Of a DNA stretch of 64,000 nucleotides, positions 63,220 through 64,000 are shown piece after piece. The DNA is from Acidobacteriota bacterium (GTDB lineage Bacteria > Acidobacteriota > Blastocatellia > RBC074), in the NCBI GenBank assembly GCA_018269055.1, contig JAFDVI010000012.1, positions 219,820 to 283,819 of the forward strand, in the 5' to 3' direction. The notes beneath the pieces are model-generated. The model ran no database searches, was not told where the DNA came from, and was given only the letters and a program-made list of their open reading frames with translations. How positions within the stretch are numbered: position 1 is the stretch's first letter; each line of letters starts with the position of its first letter. A program made the position numbers and the translations under genes.

Positions 63220-63900
63220 TTGAACTCACATGCCAACTTTTCGCAACCGGTTTTCCAACCGACACAATCTGCGCCTTGCAAGTCTGGAGGCAATTTCACC
63301 GGCTGGAAAGGTCAGTTTGCCTGCCCCCAAGGAAAGTTGGGCTGGTTAGCTGGCCGAGTCATGGCCATAAAAAATGCGGGAATGAACCGGTTTGCCGTGG
63401 AAATTTTGAACCTTCAACCACAAGACCAGGTCCTGGAAATTGGCTTTGGTCACGGCCAGGCGATTGGAATGATTGCCGAACGAACGACGAATGGTTTTGT
63501 GGCGGGAATTGATCTTTCCGACGTGATGATTTTGCAGGCGGCAAAACGCAATCAACAATTCATCAAATCCGGCCTCGTCGAATTGAGTCAGGCCAGTGTC
63601 GCCGACATTCCGTATGAATTTGCGCGATTCAACAAGGTGCTGGCGGTCAATAATTATCAATTCTGGCCGAACGCTGAACATAACCTGACCGAAATTCAGC
63701 GCGTGCTAAGTGAAAGCGGATTGCTGGTACTATGTTTGCGCCTTAAAAAACCTGGCGGGATTTTTCAGATGGCCCCGGGGTTCACTCAACAGGAAATTGA
63801 CGAAGTAACCGGTTTATTGCGTTGGGTGGGATTCCGCGAAGTTCAACTGGCCAGGCGCCGAGTTGGATATGAAGCTGTTTGTTTGATTGCCAAAAAGTAA
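63220..63900 (+). CDS. SAM-dependent methyltransferase (class I)
   Basis: The 226-residue protein has motif I VLEIGFGHGQAIGMIAE (about 73-89) and the acidic residue in VAGIDLSDVM (about 96-105), the fold of a class I Rossmann methyltransferase of the UbiE/Methyltransf_11 type. An N-terminal SGGNFTGWKGQFACPQGKLG stretch precedes it. TTG start at 63220 is preferred: GGAGG lies 5 bases upstream. Substrate is unknown; location behind marR suggests a stress or detoxification gene. It is followed by a hairpin terminator. Confidence 0.8.
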   Translation: MNSHANFSQPVFQPTQSAPCKSGGNFTGWKGQFACPQGKLGWLAGRVMAIKNAGMNRFAVEILNLQPQDQVLEIGFGHGQAIGMIAERTTNGFVAGIDLSDVMILQAAKRNQQFIKSGLVELSQASVADIPYEFARFNKVLAVNNYQFWPNAEHNLTEIQRVLSESGLLVLCLRLKKPGGIFQMAPGFTQQEIDEVTGLLRWVGFREVQLARRRVGYEAVCLIAKK

Positions 63901-63920
63901 CTGCCAAAAAATTTCTCGTT

Positions 63921-63959
63921 CCGGCCAGCGAATCAAGGGAGGTTGCTGGCCGGTTTCGT
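63921..63959 (+). terminator. Rho-independent terminator after methyltransferase gene
   Basis: CCGGCCAGC (63921-63929) and GCTGGCCGG (63945-63953) form a perfect 9-base stem with 15-base loop, followed by TTTCGTTTT. It ends the marR-methyltransferase transcript. Confidence 0.8.
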
Positions 63960-64000
63960 TTTGATGGGCATTCGCACCCTGATTGTTGTTCCGCCCTTTC

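Noticed and set aside
63964..64000. New gene beginning MGIRTLIVVPPF at the window end
   Set aside because: Only 12 codons visible, no ribosome-binding site, and it lies just past a terminator; cannot be judged.

Overview
The window looks like chromosomal DNA of a moderately GC-rich Gram-negative soil or freshwater bacterium, most likely an acidobacterium (Acidobacteriota, perhaps Blastocatellia). This is an inference from gene content: Hanks-type kinases with the acidobacterial 'MTPEQYRQIE...' leader and long C-terminal ATPase/TPR regions, TonB/ExbB parts, DUF1080 and PQQ-free secreted proteins, DPP-IV peptidase, SET-domain protein, and many REP-like intergenic hairpins. No rRNA or other taxonomic marker is present to prove it.

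Layout. 1-6.9 kb: end of an APC permease, an inositol-monophosphatase family enzyme, a deoxyhypusine-synthase-like protein, a three-repeat TonB-domain protein, a TlpA-like thioredoxin and an aldo/keto reductase, all on the minus strand. 6.9-8.6 kb: a compact four-gene toxin-antitoxin-like island (HTH protein, PIN domain, nucleotidyltransferase, small partner). 8.6-10.8 kb: a molybdopterin oxidoreductase. 11.0-17.4 kb: an isolated plus-strand module of a Ser/Thr kinase-ATPase-TPR protein, an MpaB-type oxygenase and a nitroreductase-like protein; this is the best candidate for an undescribed system. 17.5-22.2 kb: a sugar-acid catabolic operon (TIM-barrel isomerase, Gfo/Idh/MocA dehydrogenase, SDR, LarA-like racemase). 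22.4-43.9 kb: a long minus-strand run with DPP-IV, phytanoyl-CoA dioxygenase, LolA-like protein, tdh-kbl threonine catabolism, a class V aminotransferase with a permease and a dienelactone hydrolase, a LolCDE/MacB-type ABC exporter, a heavy-metal-binding Tat protein, MFS and enoyl-CoA hydratase, a conserved unknown, a second kinase and a lone ExbB. 44.4-51.3 kb: mostly plus-strand metabolic genes (SDR, esterase, adrenodoxin-reductase-like flavoprotein, DUF1287, SET, HisN-like phosphatase, DUF488), a minus-strand DUF1080 gene, then VKOR with a convergent DsbA-like gene. 52.2-53.4 kb: sucC without sucD. 53.4-59.4 kb: a type I restriction-modification locus (hsdR, hsdM, hsdS) flanked and interrupted by REP/MITE-like palindromes. 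59.6-62.2 kb: pgk, tpiA, secG and tRNA-Leu(GAG). 62.2-64 kb: a MarR regulator with its probable operator, then a methyltransferase.

Working together: tdh and kbl convert threonine to glycine and acetyl-CoA; the sugar operon probably isomerises and oxidises a sugar acid; VKOR re-oxidises the DsbA-like protein next to it; pgk-tpiA are glycolytic; HsdRMS plus the small toxin-like genes form the defence content. Intergenic regions carry at least six different long hairpins, several of which look like dispersed repeats rather than simple terminators.
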